A stretch of 64,000 nucleotides of DNA from Streptomyces nitrosporeus (GCF_008704555.1 NZ_CP023702.1:1116001-1180000); one strand, 5' to 3'; positions 26,389-35,473 are shown, counted from the stretch's first letter. A program made the numbers and translations. The notes: generated by a model from the letters alone, not told the origin.

Positions 26389-26653
26389 GATCCGCACCTT
26401 AAGGGCTCGGCCGCGCTCCCCCGTGGATCAGCGCGGCGCTCGACAGGGTGGCGGGCCAGGACGCCCGGACCAGGACGATCCGCGCGTATCCGGCTGCCGC
26501 GGCCCGCCTACCCGCTGCCCGGGCCGTGAACCGTCGGTCCGGCGGCCGCCCCGGGGAGGGCGGGGAGCAGACGGGTACCGGCCGGTCACGGCGACTTCCC
26601 GCCTCCTCGGAGCGGTACCGCGTATGACGCCCTGTCAGGGGTATCCGTCACCC

Positions 26654-27034
26654 ATGACTGTCGGGAAGACGAGTGTTCTGGTCCTGGACTGCGCCGAGCC
26701 CATGGAGCTCGCGGAGTTCTACGCCGCCCTGCTGGACGCCGAGGCGCACATCGGCCGCGACCCCGACTTCGTCGAGGTCGTCGGCAACGCCGGTGTCCAT
26801 CTGGCGATCCGCCGCGATCACGGGTACGCGCCGCCGAGCTGGCCGCGTCCCGAGGACTCCCAGCAGGCCCATCTGCGCATCCTGGTGGACCGGGGGGACA
26901 TGGACGAGGCCGAGCGGGAGGCGGTGGGCCTGGGCGCCCGGCCGGTGGACGCGAGGGACAACAACGGCCCGCGGGACGTCCGTGTCTACTCGGACCCCGC
27001 CGGGCACTCCTTCTCGCTGGCGGTCCGTCCCTGA
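26654..27034 (+). CDS. VOC-family (glyoxalase/bleomycin-resistance fold) protein
   Basis: 126 residues, one vicinal-oxygen-chelate domain with beta-alpha-beta-beta-beta units (SVLVLDCAEPMELAEFYAALLDAE, then PQAHLRILV-type second half). The final strand DVRVYSDPAGHSFSLAVR has the usual D-P-x-G-H/N-x-F ending. No substrate can be assigned. No ribosome site; TATCCG lies 6 bases before the ATG, so it may be leaderless. Followed by a GC hairpin. Confidence 0.85.
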   Translation: MTVGKTSVLVLDCAEPMELAEFYAALLDAEAHIGRDPDFVEVVGNAGVHLAIRRDHGYAPPSWPRPEDSQQAHLRILVDRGDMDEAEREAVGLGARPVDARDNNGPRDVRVYSDPAGHSFSLAVRP

Positions 27035-27036
27035 CG

Positions 27037-27065
27037 GCGGGGGCCTGCGCGATCCCGGCCCCCGC
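27037..27065 (+). terminator. Hairpin after the VOC gene
   Basis: GCGGGGGCC / GGCCCCCGC (27037-27045 with 27057-27065), 9-base stem with 11-base loop, immediately after the stop codon. Confidence 0.65.
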
Positions 27066-27268
27066 CCACCGGGGAGCGGGCCGTCAGGTCCCGCCCGGGA
27101 GCGGACCGTCAGGGCCTCTCCCGGCGGACGGGGAGCAGCCCCTCTCCCCGGGAGCGGTGCCGGCCGCCGGCGTCCCCGGAGTGTCACCGCGCGCGTGCGC
27201 TCACTCCCCCGGGGACGGTTCGCACAGACAAGCGACGAGGTGTTGCCAGGATTTAACCTCGTGATGCC

Positions 27269-27297
27269 TTGTCACCCGCGGTCTACGCGCATAGTTT
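27269..27297 (+). promoter_or_regulatory. Promoter of the secreted nuclease gene
   Basis: TTGTCA (27269-27274), a 17-base spacer and TAGTTT (27292-27297) form a good vegetative-type promoter about 36 bases before the GTG start at 27333. Confidence 0.7.
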
Positions 27298-27332
27298 TTG
27301 CCCCCTCACTTACCTACTTGGGGGCTGTTCCC

Positions 27333-29723
27333 GTGCACATAGCCAGATCCGGCTCCGCCCTGCTGGCCGGCGCCGTCGCCGTGACCCTGTCGGTGACCGC
27401 GCTTCCCGCCGCCTCCGCGGCTCCGTCGTCGACCGCCGTGATCTCCGAGGTGTACGGCGGGGGCGGCAACTCCGGCGCGACGCTCACCCGCGACTTCGTC
27501 GAGCTGGCCAACGCCTCGTCGGGCCCGTTCGCCCTGTCCGGCCTCAGCGTCCAGTACCTGCCGGGCGCCCCCTCGGCCGGTTCGCTCTGGCAGGTCACCC
27601 CGCTGTCCGGTTCCCTCGCGGCGGGCGGCCGCTACCTCGTCGCGCAGGCGGCCGGCACCGGCGGGACGGTGGCCCTGCCCACCGCCGACGCCACCGGCAC
27701 CACTGCCATGTCCGCGACGAGCGGCACGGTGGCGCTGGTCTCCGGCACCACCCCGCTGACCTGCAGGACCGCCGCCGACTGCGCGGCCGACACCCGGATC
27801 GTCGACCTGGTGGGCTACGGCTCGGCCGTCGTACGCGAGGGCAGCGGTCCGGTGGCCGGGGCCTCCGCCACCGCCTCCGTGTCCCGTGGCGCCTCCCTGG
27901 CGGACACCGACGACAACGCCGCCGACCTGACCGCGGGCGTCCCGGCCCCGGTCAACGCGGCGGGCGAGACCTCCGGCGGTTCCGGTCCGGGCGAGCCCGA
28001 GGGGCCGACGGAGCCCGGCACCGTACGCGTGCACGACATCCAGGGCACGACCCGTGTCTCCCCGCTCGTGGGCCTGCCGGTGACCGGCGTCCCGGGCGTC
28101 GTCACCGGCGTACGCACCAGCGGTTCGCGGGGCTTCTGGATCCAGGACACCGCCCCGGACGCCGATCCCCGCACCTCCGAGGGCCTGTTCGTCTACACCG
28201 GCTCCACCGCGCCCACCGTCGCGGTGGGCGACTCGGTGCTGGTCAGCGGCAAGGTCGCCGAGTACTACCCGGCGGCCGGAACCCAGTCGCTGACCCAGCT
28301 GACCGGCCCGCTCACCACCGTGCTGTCCTCGGGCAACGCCCTGCCCGCGCCGGTGGTCCTCGACGCCCGCTCGGTCCCCGGCGCGTACGTGCCGACGGCG
28401 GGCGGCGGCTCGATCGACGCGCTGCCGCTGGAACCGGGCACCTACGCCCTCGACCTGTACGAGTCGCTGGAGGGCGCCCGGGTCACGATGTCCGACACCC
28501 GCGTCACCGGCGCGACGACGGCGTACGACGAGGTCTGGGTCACCGTCAAGCCGCAGGAGAACCCCACCCGGCGCGGCGGCACGCTCTACCGGTCCTACCA
28601 GGACCAGAACACCGGCCGGCTCAAGGTGATGTCCCTGGACGCCGCCCGGCCCGTCCCGGAGGCGAACGTCGGTGACGTGATCTCCGGCACCACCACGGGG
28701 GTCGTCGACTACGCCTCGTACGGCGGTTACAACGTGCAGGCCACCGAGCTCGGCACCCGTGTGGACAAGGGTCTGCGCCGCGAGGTCACCCGGAAGCAGA
28801 AGAAGAACGAACTGGCCGTCGCCACCTACAACGTGGAGAACCTCGACGCGCACGACGACCAGGCGAAGTTCGACACGCTCGCCGAGGGCGTCGCGGTGAA
28901 CCTGGCCTCGCCCGACATCGTGTCGCTGGAGGAGATCCAGGACGACAACGGAGCGGTGAACGACGGCACCGTCGGCTCCGAGGCGACGCTGAAGCGGTTC
29001 ACCGACGCGGTCGTCGCGGCGGGCGGCCCGCGCTACGACTGGCGTTACGTCGCCCCCGAGGACGGCAAGGACGGCGGCGAGCCCGGCGGCAACATCCGCA
29101 ACGTCTTCCTCTTCGACCCGGAGCGGGTCGACTTCGTGGACCGCGCGGGCGGCGACGCCACCACCGCCGTCCGGGCCGTACGGACGAAGAAGGGCGCCGC
29201 CCTCTCGGTCTCCCCCGGCCGGATCAACCCGCTGAGCACGGCCTGGAACTCCAGCCGCAAGCCGCTGGCCGGCGAGTTCCGCTTCCGCGGCAAGCCGGTC
29301 TTCGTGATCGGCAACCACTTCGCGTCCAAGGGTGGCGACCAGCCGCTGCACGGCCGCTACCAGGAGCCCGTCCGCGGCTCGGAGACCCAGCGCGTACAGC
29401 AGGCGACGGAGGTCAACACCTTCGTCACCTCGCTGCTGAAGGCGGACAGGTCGGCCCGCGTGGTCGTCCTCGGGGACCTCAACGACTTCGCGTTCTCCCC
29501 GGCCGTGTCCGCGCTGACCGGCGGCGAGGTGCTCAAGCCGCTGATCACGACGCTGCCCGTGGGCGAGCAGTACAGCTATGTGTACGACGGCAACTCGCAG
29601 ACGCTGGACCACATCCTGACCAGCCCCGCCGTCCGCCGCTTCGACTACGACGTGGTGCACATCAACGCGGAGTTCGCCGACCAGGCGAGCGACCACGACC
29701 CGCAGGTGGTGCGCATCAAGTGA
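27333..29723 (+). CDS. Secreted multidomain nuclease (LTD / OB / endonuclease-exonuclease-phosphatase)
   Basis: 796 residues. A signal peptide (ends PAASA) is followed by a lamin-tail domain (TAVISEVYGGGGNSGATLTRDFVELAN). A Ser/Gly/Pro/Glu linker leads to an OB-fold-like module (LVGLPVTGVPGVVTGVRTSGSRGFWIQDT). From about residue 490 a DNase I-like EEP domain carries VATYNVENLD, IVSLEEIQDDNG, FVIGNHFASKGGD, VVLGDLNDFAFSP and the final SDHDPQV with the catalytic Asp-His. This is the architecture of extracellular nucleases such as ExeM; it probably scavenges phosphate or nucleosides from external DNA. The GTG start follows GGGGG at 8 bases. Confidence 0.93.
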   Translation: MHIARSGSALLAGAVAVTLSVTALPAASAAPSSTAVISEVYGGGGNSGATLTRDFVELANASSGPFALSGLSVQYLPGAPSAGSLWQVTPLSGSLAAGGRYLVAQAAGTGGTVALPTADATGTTAMSATSGTVALVSGTTPLTCRTAADCAADTRIVDLVGYGSAVVREGSGPVAGASATASVSRGASLADTDDNAADLTAGVPAPVNAAGETSGGSGPGEPEGPTEPGTVRVHDIQGTTRVSPLVGLPVTGVPGVVTGVRTSGSRGFWIQDTAPDADPRTSEGLFVYTGSTAPTVAVGDSVLVSGKVAEYYPAAGTQSLTQLTGPLTTVLSSGNALPAPVVLDARSVPGAYVPTAGGGSIDALPLEPGTYALDLYESLEGARVTMSDTRVTGATTAYDEVWVTVKPQENPTRRGGTLYRSYQDQNTGRLKVMSLDAARPVPEANVGDVISGTTTGVVDYASYGGYNVQATELGTRVDKGLRREVTRKQKKNELAVATYNVENLDAHDDQAKFDTLAEGVAVNLASPDIVSLEEIQDDNGAVNDGTVGSEATLKRFTDAVVAAGGPRYDWRYVAPEDGKDGGEPGGNIRNVFLFDPERVDFVDRAGGDATTAVRAVRTKKGAALSVSPGRINPLSTAWNSSRKPLAGEFRFRGKPVFVIGNHFASKGGDQPLHGRYQEPVRGSETQRVQQATEVNTFVTSLLKADRSARVVVLGDLNDFAFSPAVSALTGGEVLKPLITTLPVGEQYSYVYDGNSQTLDHILTSPAVRRFDYDVVHINAEFADQASDHDPQVVRIK

Positions 29724-29727
29724 CCGT

Positions 29728-29762
29728 ACGGGGGCGGCTCCCGCACCGGGTCCCGCCCCCGT
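29728..29762 (+). terminator. Terminator after the nuclease gene
   Basis: ACGGGGGCGG / CCGCCCCCGT (29728-29737 with 29753-29762), 10-base perfect stem, 15-base loop, just after the nuclease stop. It also faces the end of the convergent hydrolase gene. Confidence 0.75.
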
Positions 29763-29768
29763 GCCCCG

Positions 29769-30692
29769 TCAGCCGTGCCCGGCGGAGTGGACGGCCCGGC
29801 CGCCGGGGGCCTGGCGCGGGAGGCCGGGGCGGGCGGGTGCGCTCCCGGGCTCCCGCCCGGTGAAGAAGCCGGTGACGAGCGCGGCCACCTCCTCGGAGCG
29901 CTCCAGGATCACCCAGTGGTCCGAATCCGGGATCGTCAGGAAGCGGCTGCCCTCGATCGTCCCGGCGAACTCCCGCTGGCGCCCGGGAGAGGTCACCGTG
30001 TCGTGCTCCCCCGCGAAGACCAGCGCCGGCACGCCCGACAGCCCGCCGGAGAAGTCCGGCCGGTCGCCGAGTGCCCGGTGCAGGGACTCGGCGGTGTGCG
30101 GGGAACCGCTCCGGACCTCGTGCAGGAACGAGCGGCGCACATAGCGCCGGGCCAGTTCCCGGCGGTGGACGGGGCGTTCCGGGTCCAGGCACATCAGCCC
30201 GTCGGCCGCGAGTGCGGCGAACCCCTCCTCGTCCCCCGCCTCCAGCCGTGCCCTCGCCCGGTGCCAGTGCTCGCGCTGGACCTCACCGATGTGCACGGGC
30301 ACGCCGCCGAGGACGAGCCGGGCGACGCGCTCCGGGGCCTGCCGGGCCCAGCCGAAGGCGATGGCCGCGCCGTAGGAGAAGCCGAACAGGTTGATCCGGG
30401 GCGCGCCGAGGTCGTCGGTGATCGCGGTGACCGCGTCCCGCAGCAGGGCGGCGCCCGGCCCGGGCGGCAGCGGGTCGGCCGTGCCCATGCCGGGCAGGTC
30501 GGCGGTGACCACGTCGGTGACGGGTCCCAGGTGCTCGTCCATCTGCGGCCAGCCGAACATGCCCTGGAGCGCGCCGCCGAGGACGAGGGCCGGCTCGGTG
30601 GCCGGAGCGCGGCCTCCGCGCTCGCACGGCAGGACGCGGTAGGCGAAGCGCAGCCCGTGGACCGTCAGGTGCCGGATGATCTCCTGTGCCAT
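29769..30692 (-). CDS. Alpha/beta-fold hydrolase
   Basis: 307 residues. Alpha/beta hydrolase with nucleophile elbow LFGFSYGAAIAFGWA (Ser in GFSYG), acid in VFAGEHDTVTSP and His in IPDSDHWVILE. ADLPGMGTADPLP is the cap-side loop. Substrate unknown: esterase, thioesterase or lactonase are all possible. It begins 18 bases after the ketosynthase stop with GAGGGGAGG before the ATG, so it is the third gene of an ACP-ketosynthase-hydrolase operon and could release or edit acyl chains on the ACP. Confidence 0.9.
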   Translation of the reverse strand: MAQEIIRHLTVHGLRFAYRVLPCERGGRAPATEPALVLGGALQGMFGWPQMDEHLGPVTDVVTADLPGMGTADPLPPGPGAALLRDAVTAITDDLGAPRINLFGFSYGAAIAFGWARQAPERVARLVLGGVPVHIGEVQREHWHRARARLEAGDEEGFAALAADGLMCLDPERPVHRRELARRYVRRSFLHEVRSGSPHTAESLHRALGDRPDFSGGLSGVPALVFAGEHDTVTSPGRQREFAGTIEGSRFLTIPDSDHWVILERSEEVAALVTGFFTGREPGSAPARPGLPRQAPGGRAVHSAGHG

Positions 30693-30710
30693 GGTGTTCC
30701 TCCCCTCGTC

Positions 30711-31979
30711 TCAGGCCCGGGTCAGCACGAGGGCCGCGTTGTGCCCGCCGAAGCCGAGCGAGGTCTTGACGGCGCAGTCGAACCGGCCGTGCCTGGCCTC
30801 CTTGCTCACCACGTCCACCACGATCGCCGGGTCCGGGGCGTCGAGGTTGGCGGTGGGCGGTACGAGCTGGTGCTGGAGCGCGAGGACGGTCAGGGCGGCC
30901 TCGATGCCCCCGGAGGCGCCCAGGGTGTGTCCCGTCATCGCCTTGGTCGAGGTGACCAGGGGGTCTTCGCCGAGGACGCGGTGCAGCATCGTCGCCTCGA
31001 TCAGGTCGTTGGCGACGGTGGAGGTGCCGTGCGCGTTGACGTGCCCGACGTCGGACGTGTGGAGTCCGGCGTCCGCGAGCGCGGTGCGCAGCGCCCGTTC
31101 GATCCCGCGTCCGCCGGGGTCGGGGGCGACGGCGGAGTAGGCGTCGCTGGAGGCCCCGTAACCGGCGATGTGGGCCCGGACGGCGGCACCCCGGGCGCGG
31201 GCGTGTTCGGGCCGTTCCAGGACGAGGAGGCCGGCGCCCTCCCCGACGACGAAGCCGTCCCGGTGGGTGTCGAAGGGCCGGCAGGCCGCCCGGGGGTCGT
31301 CGCGGCGGGTGGAGACGGCCCGCATCTGGCAGGCGCTGGCGATCAGCAGCCGGGAGCGGACCGATTCGGCACCGCCCGCGACGACGATGTCGCACGCCCC
31401 GGAGCGCAGCATCTGGTGGGCCGTGCCGAGGGCGACGGTGCCCGAGGAACAGGCGGTGGAGACGGCGAGGCTCGGCCCGTGCACACCGAGGTCCGTGGCG
31501 ACACTGCTGGCCGCGCTGTTGACGACGGTGAGGGGGGCCAGTTTCGGTGAGACGCGGCGCGCGCCGCGTTCGGTGAGGACGGTGTGCTGTTCGTCGTAGA
31601 AGGGCAGACCGCCGTGGGCGGAGCCGATGACCACGGCGACCCGCCCGCTGTCCCAGACCGACGGGTCGAGGCCCGCGTCGGCGACGGCCTCGCGGGCGGC
31701 GATCACCGCAAGCTGCGAGAAGCGGTCCATCAGCCTCCGGGCGGCGACACCGAGCACCGCTTCCGGGTCGGTGCCGGTCACGGTGTACATGAAGTCGCAG
31801 GGGAGGCCGGCGAGTTCATCGACCGGGTGGACCGAGGGGGCGGCGGCCGGGTCGCAGACCCCGCGCCAGGCCGCGTCGGTCCCCGCGCCGGCGGCGGTGA
31901 CCAGGCCGATGCCGGTGACCGCGGCGGCGAACGGCGCGGGCCGGTCCGCCTCGCGTGCGTGCGGCACCCGGGCGGTCAC
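30711..31979 (-). CDS. Beta-ketoacyl-ACP synthase (FabF-like)
   Basis: 422 residues, thiolase fold. The catalytic triad is visible: Cys in AVSTACSSGTVALG, His in VNAHGTSTVANDLIE and His in KAMTGHTLGASGGIEA. LGFGGHNAALVL is the C-terminal glycine loop. It therefore looks active, not a chain-length-factor or decarboxylating KSQ. No reductase, dehydratase or acyltransferase accompanies it, so it is not a full fatty-acid or polyketide set. The GTG overlaps the ACP stop by 4 bases (GTGA), coupling the two proteins at a 1:1 reading. Confidence 0.92.
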   Translation of the reverse strand: MTARVPHAREADRPAPFAAAVTGIGLVTAAGAGTDAAWRGVCDPAAAPSVHPVDELAGLPCDFMYTVTGTDPEAVLGVAARRLMDRFSQLAVIAAREAVADAGLDPSVWDSGRVAVVIGSAHGGLPFYDEQHTVLTERGARRVSPKLAPLTVVNSAASSVATDLGVHGPSLAVSTACSSGTVALGTAHQMLRSGACDIVVAGGAESVRSRLLIASACQMRAVSTRRDDPRAACRPFDTHRDGFVVGEGAGLLVLERPEHARARGAAVRAHIAGYGASSDAYSAVAPDPGGRGIERALRTALADAGLHTSDVGHVNAHGTSTVANDLIEATMLHRVLGEDPLVTSTKAMTGHTLGASGGIEAALTVLALQHQLVPPTANLDAPDPAIVVDVVSKEARHGRFDCAVKTSLGFGGHNAALVLTRA

Positions 31980-32209
31980 GCGCCGGCCTTGCCGCAGACG
32001 GCCTCGACGAGCCGGCCGACGGTGTCGCGCGAGGTGAGGACGACGTCCTCCAGGTCCACGTCCAGCCGGTCCTCGATGAGCAGCCGGAGTTCCTCCAGGG
32101 CCAGGGAGTCCAGGCGGAGCTGGCGCAGGGGGACCTCGGGCCGGATGGCCTCGGGATCCGTACCGAACCTTGCGACGAGCAAGGCGTTGATCTCTTCCGA
32201 GGTACCCAT
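31976..32209 (-). CDS. Acyl carrier protein
   Basis: 77 residues. The phosphopantetheine attachment Ser35 is in RLDSLALEELRLLIEDRL, a standard D-S-L carrier motif at the start of helix II. The acidic four-helix pattern is typical of ACPs. AGGAG lies 9 bases upstream of the ATG. First gene of the ACP-KS-hydrolase operon; a TATAAA motif on this strand at 32303-32308 may be its -10. The native acyl group is unknown. Confidence 0.9.
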   Translation of the reverse strand: MGTSEEINALLVARFGTDPEAIRPEVPLRQLRLDSLALEELRLLIEDRLDVDLEDVVLTSRDTVGRLVEAVCGKAGA

Positions 32210-32427
32210 CCGACAATGCTCCTGCGCTCTCGCACGCGGTGGCGCCGGCCGCGTGGGTGGGGGACGAGGCCATCGGGGGCGCCGGCTGCTCCGGAGCCAC
32301 CCTTTATACGCCCTTGTGGGCGGGGCCCCGGTACGCGTTCCCCCGGGAGAAGTGCCGGGCGGCCAGACGTGCGATTCCCGCGCCGCGCGGCACCGTCGCG
32401 CGGCGTCCGCCCGTACACTCCGCGCTC

Positions 32428-33159
32428 ATGACCTTCGAAACGGTTCAGGCCGGCCCGGGCCCGTCCGACGGGCCCGCCCTCTTCTCCGTCATGTCCACCA
32501 TGCGCGCGATGCGCCGCCTCAAGCCGGACCCGGTCCCGGACGAGGTCGTGGACCGGCTCATACAGGCCGCCGTCTGGGGCCCCAGCGGCGGCAACATGCA
32601 GGCGTACGAGTACGTCGTGGTGACGGACCGACAGGTGATGGCCCGTCTGGCACCGCTCTGGAAGCGGTGCGTGGACGCCTATCTGGCGACGACCGGCAAG
32701 CATGCTCCCCAGGGCATGGACGGGGCCGCCTACGGGCGGATGGTGGCGGCCATCGAGTACCAGCGCGACCACTTCGCCGACACCCCCGTGCTGATCGTCC
32801 CCTGCTACCGCTTCCCCGAGGCCCGGTTCGACGAGGAGGGGCTCGGGGTGTACGCCGAGTCGCTCGGTCCGGCGGGCCTGGAGCGCATGGCGGCCACCGA
32901 GCAGCGCTTCCAGGCGCTGGCGGAGGGCTCCTGCGTCTACCCGGGGGTCCAGAACCTGCTGCTCGCGGCCCGCGCGCTGGGGCTGGCCGCCAACATCACC
33001 ATCTGGCACCTGATGCTGGAGCAGGAGTGGAAGGAGGCCCTCGGCATCCCGGAGGACACGCACACCTTCGCGGCCGTCCCCGTGGGATGGCCGCTGGGCA
33101 GCTTCGGGCCGGTCCGCCGCCGCCCGGTCTCCGAGGTCGTCCACCGGAACCACTGGTGA
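32428..33159 (+). CDS. Nitroreductase-family FMN oxidoreductase
   Basis: 243 residues, nitroreductase fold. FMN-binding residues are suggested by STMRAMRRLKPDPVPDEVV and AVWGPSGGNMQAYEYVVV at the N terminus, and by PGVQNLLLAARALGLAANIT and VGWPLGSFGPVRRRPVSEVVH near the end. Substrate unknown. No ribosome site; TACACT ends 8 bases before the ATG, compatible with a leaderless message. Diverges from the ACP operon across 218 bases. Confidence 0.9.
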   Translation: MTFETVQAGPGPSDGPALFSVMSTMRAMRRLKPDPVPDEVVDRLIQAAVWGPSGGNMQAYEYVVVTDRQVMARLAPLWKRCVDAYLATTGKHAPQGMDGAAYGRMVAAIEYQRDHFADTPVLIVPCYRFPEARFDEEGLGVYAESLGPAGLERMAATEQRFQALAEGSCVYPGVQNLLLAARALGLAANITIWHLMLEQEWKEALGIPEDTHTFAAVPVGWPLGSFGPVRRRPVSEVVHRNHW

Positions 33160-33292
33160 TCCCGGGGGCCGCACCGCCGCGCGGCGGGGCGGCCCCCGAG
33201 CCGCACCCGCCACTCCCCCGGAAATTGACAGAGCGTCAGTTTTCATCAACTCCATTGGAGTGAAAGGGAGTTGAACACACCGAACACATCAT

Positions 33293-33321
33293 TGTCATGC
33301 GCTAATCACATCGATAGCCTG
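33293..33321 (+). promoter_or_regulatory. Promoter of the amidase gene
   Basis: TTGTCA (33293-33298), 17-base spacer, TAGCCT (33316-33321). Upstream, TCAACTCC / GGAGTTGA (33247-33254 with 33268-33275) forms an imperfectly explained inverted repeat enclosing CTCCATTGGAG, which could be an operator or the nitroreductase terminator. Confidence 0.65.
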
Positions 33322-33404
33322 TGCGAGCGTCACGGCCCTCGGCCCACCCCACCGGGTCCGGGGGCCTTGCTGTCCCCTCCACCCCCCACCCGACTGGAGC
33401 AGGT

Positions 33405-34952
33405 ATGCCCCGACGTCCCGCAGGCCACACGGCAAGACGATCGGCGTTTCTGGCCGCCGCCGTCGTCACCGCCCTCGTCGCCACCGGCCACCCGGCCCCT
33501 GCCGCCCCGGCCGGCGCCCCCGGCCCGATGAACCAGGCCTTCGAACGGGCGGCCGAGCGATACGGCGTGCCCCGCGACCTGCTCGCCGCCGTCGGCTACG
33601 GCGAGACCCACCTGGACGGACACGCCGGACGCCCCAGCCAGGCGAACGGTTACGGCGTGATGCACCTGGCCGACAACCCCGAGAACCGCTCCCTGGAGAA
33701 GGCCGCCGAGCTGACCGGCAGGTCCAGGGCCGAGCTGCGGAAGGACACCGGCGCCAACATCCTGGGCGGCGCCGCCGTGCTGCGCGGCCACGCCGACGCG
33801 CTGGGGATGGACGCGGAGGACCGGGCGGACATCGACGCCTGGTACCCGGCGGTGGCCCGCTACAGCGGCGCGGACTCCCCGGTCGCCGCCCTGTACGCGG
33901 ACACGGTGTACACCTTCCTGGCCCAGGGCTGGGCCACGACCGTCACCGGCGGCGAGCGCGTCTTCGTCACCTCCCGGCCGGTGTCCCCGCTCAAGGGCGA
34001 CCAGGGTGCCGCCAGGGTCACGGCGCAGAGCCCCGACTACCCCTCGGCGCTCTGGGTCCCGGCCGACCCCGCGAACTACGCCACGGGGCGGACCGCGACG
34101 GTCGACAAGGTCGTCGTCCACGTCACCCAGGGCTCGTACGCCGGGACGATCAGCTGGTTCAGGAACCCCTCGTCCCAGGTCAGCTCCCACTACGTGGTCC
34201 GCTCCTCGGACGGCGAGATCACCCAGATGGTGCGCGACAAGGACACGGCGTGGCACGCCCGCAGCGCCAACGCCTCCTCACTGGGCATCGAGCACGAGGG
34301 CTGGGTCGACGACCCGTCGTGGTTCACGGACTCGATGTACCGGTCGTCGGCGGCCCTGACGGCGTACCTGTGCGACCGGTACGGCATCCCGAAGGACCGG
34401 TCGCACATCATCGGGCACAGCGAGGCACCGGGCAACGACCACACCGACCCGGGCGCCAACTGGAACTGGTCCTCCTACATGCGGCTCGTCGGGGGCAGTG
34501 ACTCCGGCAGCGACGGCCTGACGTTCCCCTCGTACGCGGTGCAGCAGTCCGGCTCGACGGGCGCGCAGGTGCAGGCGGTCCAGCGGCTCCTCACCGACCA
34601 GGGTTACGAACCCGGCGCCGTGGACGGCGAGTTCGGGCCCGGCACCGAGGCCGCGGTACAGCGGTTCCAGACGGCGCGCGGACTCACCGCCGACGGGAAG
34701 GTCGGACCGAGGACCTGGACGGCGCTGCTCTCGGCCGGCACCACACCGACGCTGGTGACGGGCGCTTCGGGCGAGGCGGTGAAGCGGCTCCAGCGTGCGC
34801 TGACCGCCGCCCTCGGCACGACCGTGGCGGTGGACGGCGCGTTCGGGCCGGCCACGGACGCGGCGGTGCGCGGCTACCAGGAGGCCCGGGGCCTGGACGT
34901 GGACGGCAGCGTGGGCCCGGACACCTGGGGAGCCCTGCAGACCGGCCGCTGA
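33405..34952 (+). CDS. Secreted N-acetylmuramoyl-L-alanine amidase with two PG-binding domains
   Basis: 515 residues. Signal peptide (RRSAFLAAAVVTALVATGHPAPAAPA), then a lysozyme-like helical module (FERAAERYGVPRDLLAAVGYGETHL). An Amidase_2 zinc domain follows at about residues 220-365 (VVVHVTQGSYAGTISWFRN, VSSHYVVRSSDGEITQMV, SLGIEHEGW, IIGHSEAPGNDHTDPG). Two PG_binding_1 repeats (GAQVQAVQRLL and GEAVKRLQRAL) complete it. It should cleave the MurNAc-L-Ala bond in cell wall. The ATG at 33405 follows a weak GGAGCAGG. The fused lysozyme-like module lacks an obvious complete active site, so I treat it as a possible binding domain. Confidence 0.92.
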   Translation: MPRRPAGHTARRSAFLAAAVVTALVATGHPAPAAPAGAPGPMNQAFERAAERYGVPRDLLAAVGYGETHLDGHAGRPSQANGYGVMHLADNPENRSLEKAAELTGRSRAELRKDTGANILGGAAVLRGHADALGMDAEDRADIDAWYPAVARYSGADSPVAALYADTVYTFLAQGWATTVTGGERVFVTSRPVSPLKGDQGAARVTAQSPDYPSALWVPADPANYATGRTATVDKVVVHVTQGSYAGTISWFRNPSSQVSSHYVVRSSDGEITQMVRDKDTAWHARSANASSLGIEHEGWVDDPSWFTDSMYRSSAALTAYLCDRYGIPKDRSHIIGHSEAPGNDHTDPGANWNWSSYMRLVGGSDSGSDGLTFPSYAVQQSGSTGAQVQAVQRLLTDQGYEPGAVDGEFGPGTEAAVQRFQTARGLTADGKVGPRTWTALLSAGTTPTLVTGASGEAVKRLQRALTAALGTTVAVDGAFGPATDAAVRGYQEARGLDVDGSVGPDTWGALQTGR

Positions 34953-35196
34953 GCCGCGGCAGGGCGGGGCGGCCGCCCGTCCGCCGTCTGGGCGGCGCCA
35001 CCGGCCGCCGTGCGGTCGCGCGCGGCGCGCGTCCGGCGCGTGGGAGCCCCCCGCCCTCCCCGGCCCCGGTCCGGCGCCGTCCGCGCTCCGGAGTGCCCCG
35101 GCCGGGGCCGGCCGCGCCTTCCCGGGGGCGGGGCCGGCGGCTGATCCTGGGGCCTGTCCGGCACCGGGCCGGGCGGACGGCGAGGGGCGGGACGAA

Positions 35197-35367
35197 ATGG
35201 CTCGTACGCAGCCGAAATGCGGGGCACTCACCCAGAAGGGCGCCCGCTGCGCGCGGCTGGCGATGCTGGGGGCCTCCCGGTGCGACCGGCACCGGGGCGA
35301 CTGGTCGAAGTACACGGTGGAGCGGCGCAGGGCGCGGGAACGGGCGGCCCGGAACCGTCGCGGCTGA
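35197..35367 (+). CDS. 56-residue Cys/His zinc-knuckle-like mini-protein
   Basis: Short ORF with strong coding bias (about 48 of 55 third positions G or C). Cys8, Cys18, Cys29 and His32 form C-x9-C-x10-C-x2-H within the pattern KCGALTQKGARC then ASRCDRH. This resembles a small zinc-binding motif seen in some phage and bacterial proteins (C-G-A-x-T-x-x-G-x-x-C ... C-x-x-H). The Arg-rich tail (VERRRARERAARNRR) suggests nucleic-acid binding. GAGGGG lies 9 bases before the ATG. No neighbour shares the strand; function unknown. Confidence 0.65.
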   Translation: MARTQPKCGALTQKGARCARLAMLGASRCDRHRGDWSKYTVERRRARERAARNRRG

Positions 35368-35392
35368 CGGTCCGTGTGCCACGCGGACGGGC

Positions 35393-35432
35393 CCGCGGGC
35401 CGTCACGGGCGGGCGTCCGCGGGCCGTCACGG
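35393..35432. repeat. Direct repeat CCGCGGGCCGTCACGG, two copies
   Basis: Identical 16-base copies at 35393-35408 and 35417-35432, 24 bases apart, downstream of the mini-protein gene. No function evident. Confidence 0.6.
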
Positions 35433-35473
35433 ACGGCGGGGCCAGCCGCTCCTGTGGCGGCCGTGGCGCACGG

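Noticed and set aside
29769..33159. A polyketide or fatty-acid biosynthetic cluster
   Set aside because: Only one ketosynthase and one ACP are present, with no chain-length factor, acyltransferase, reductase, cyclase or resistance gene, so it is reported as a mini-operon, not a cluster.
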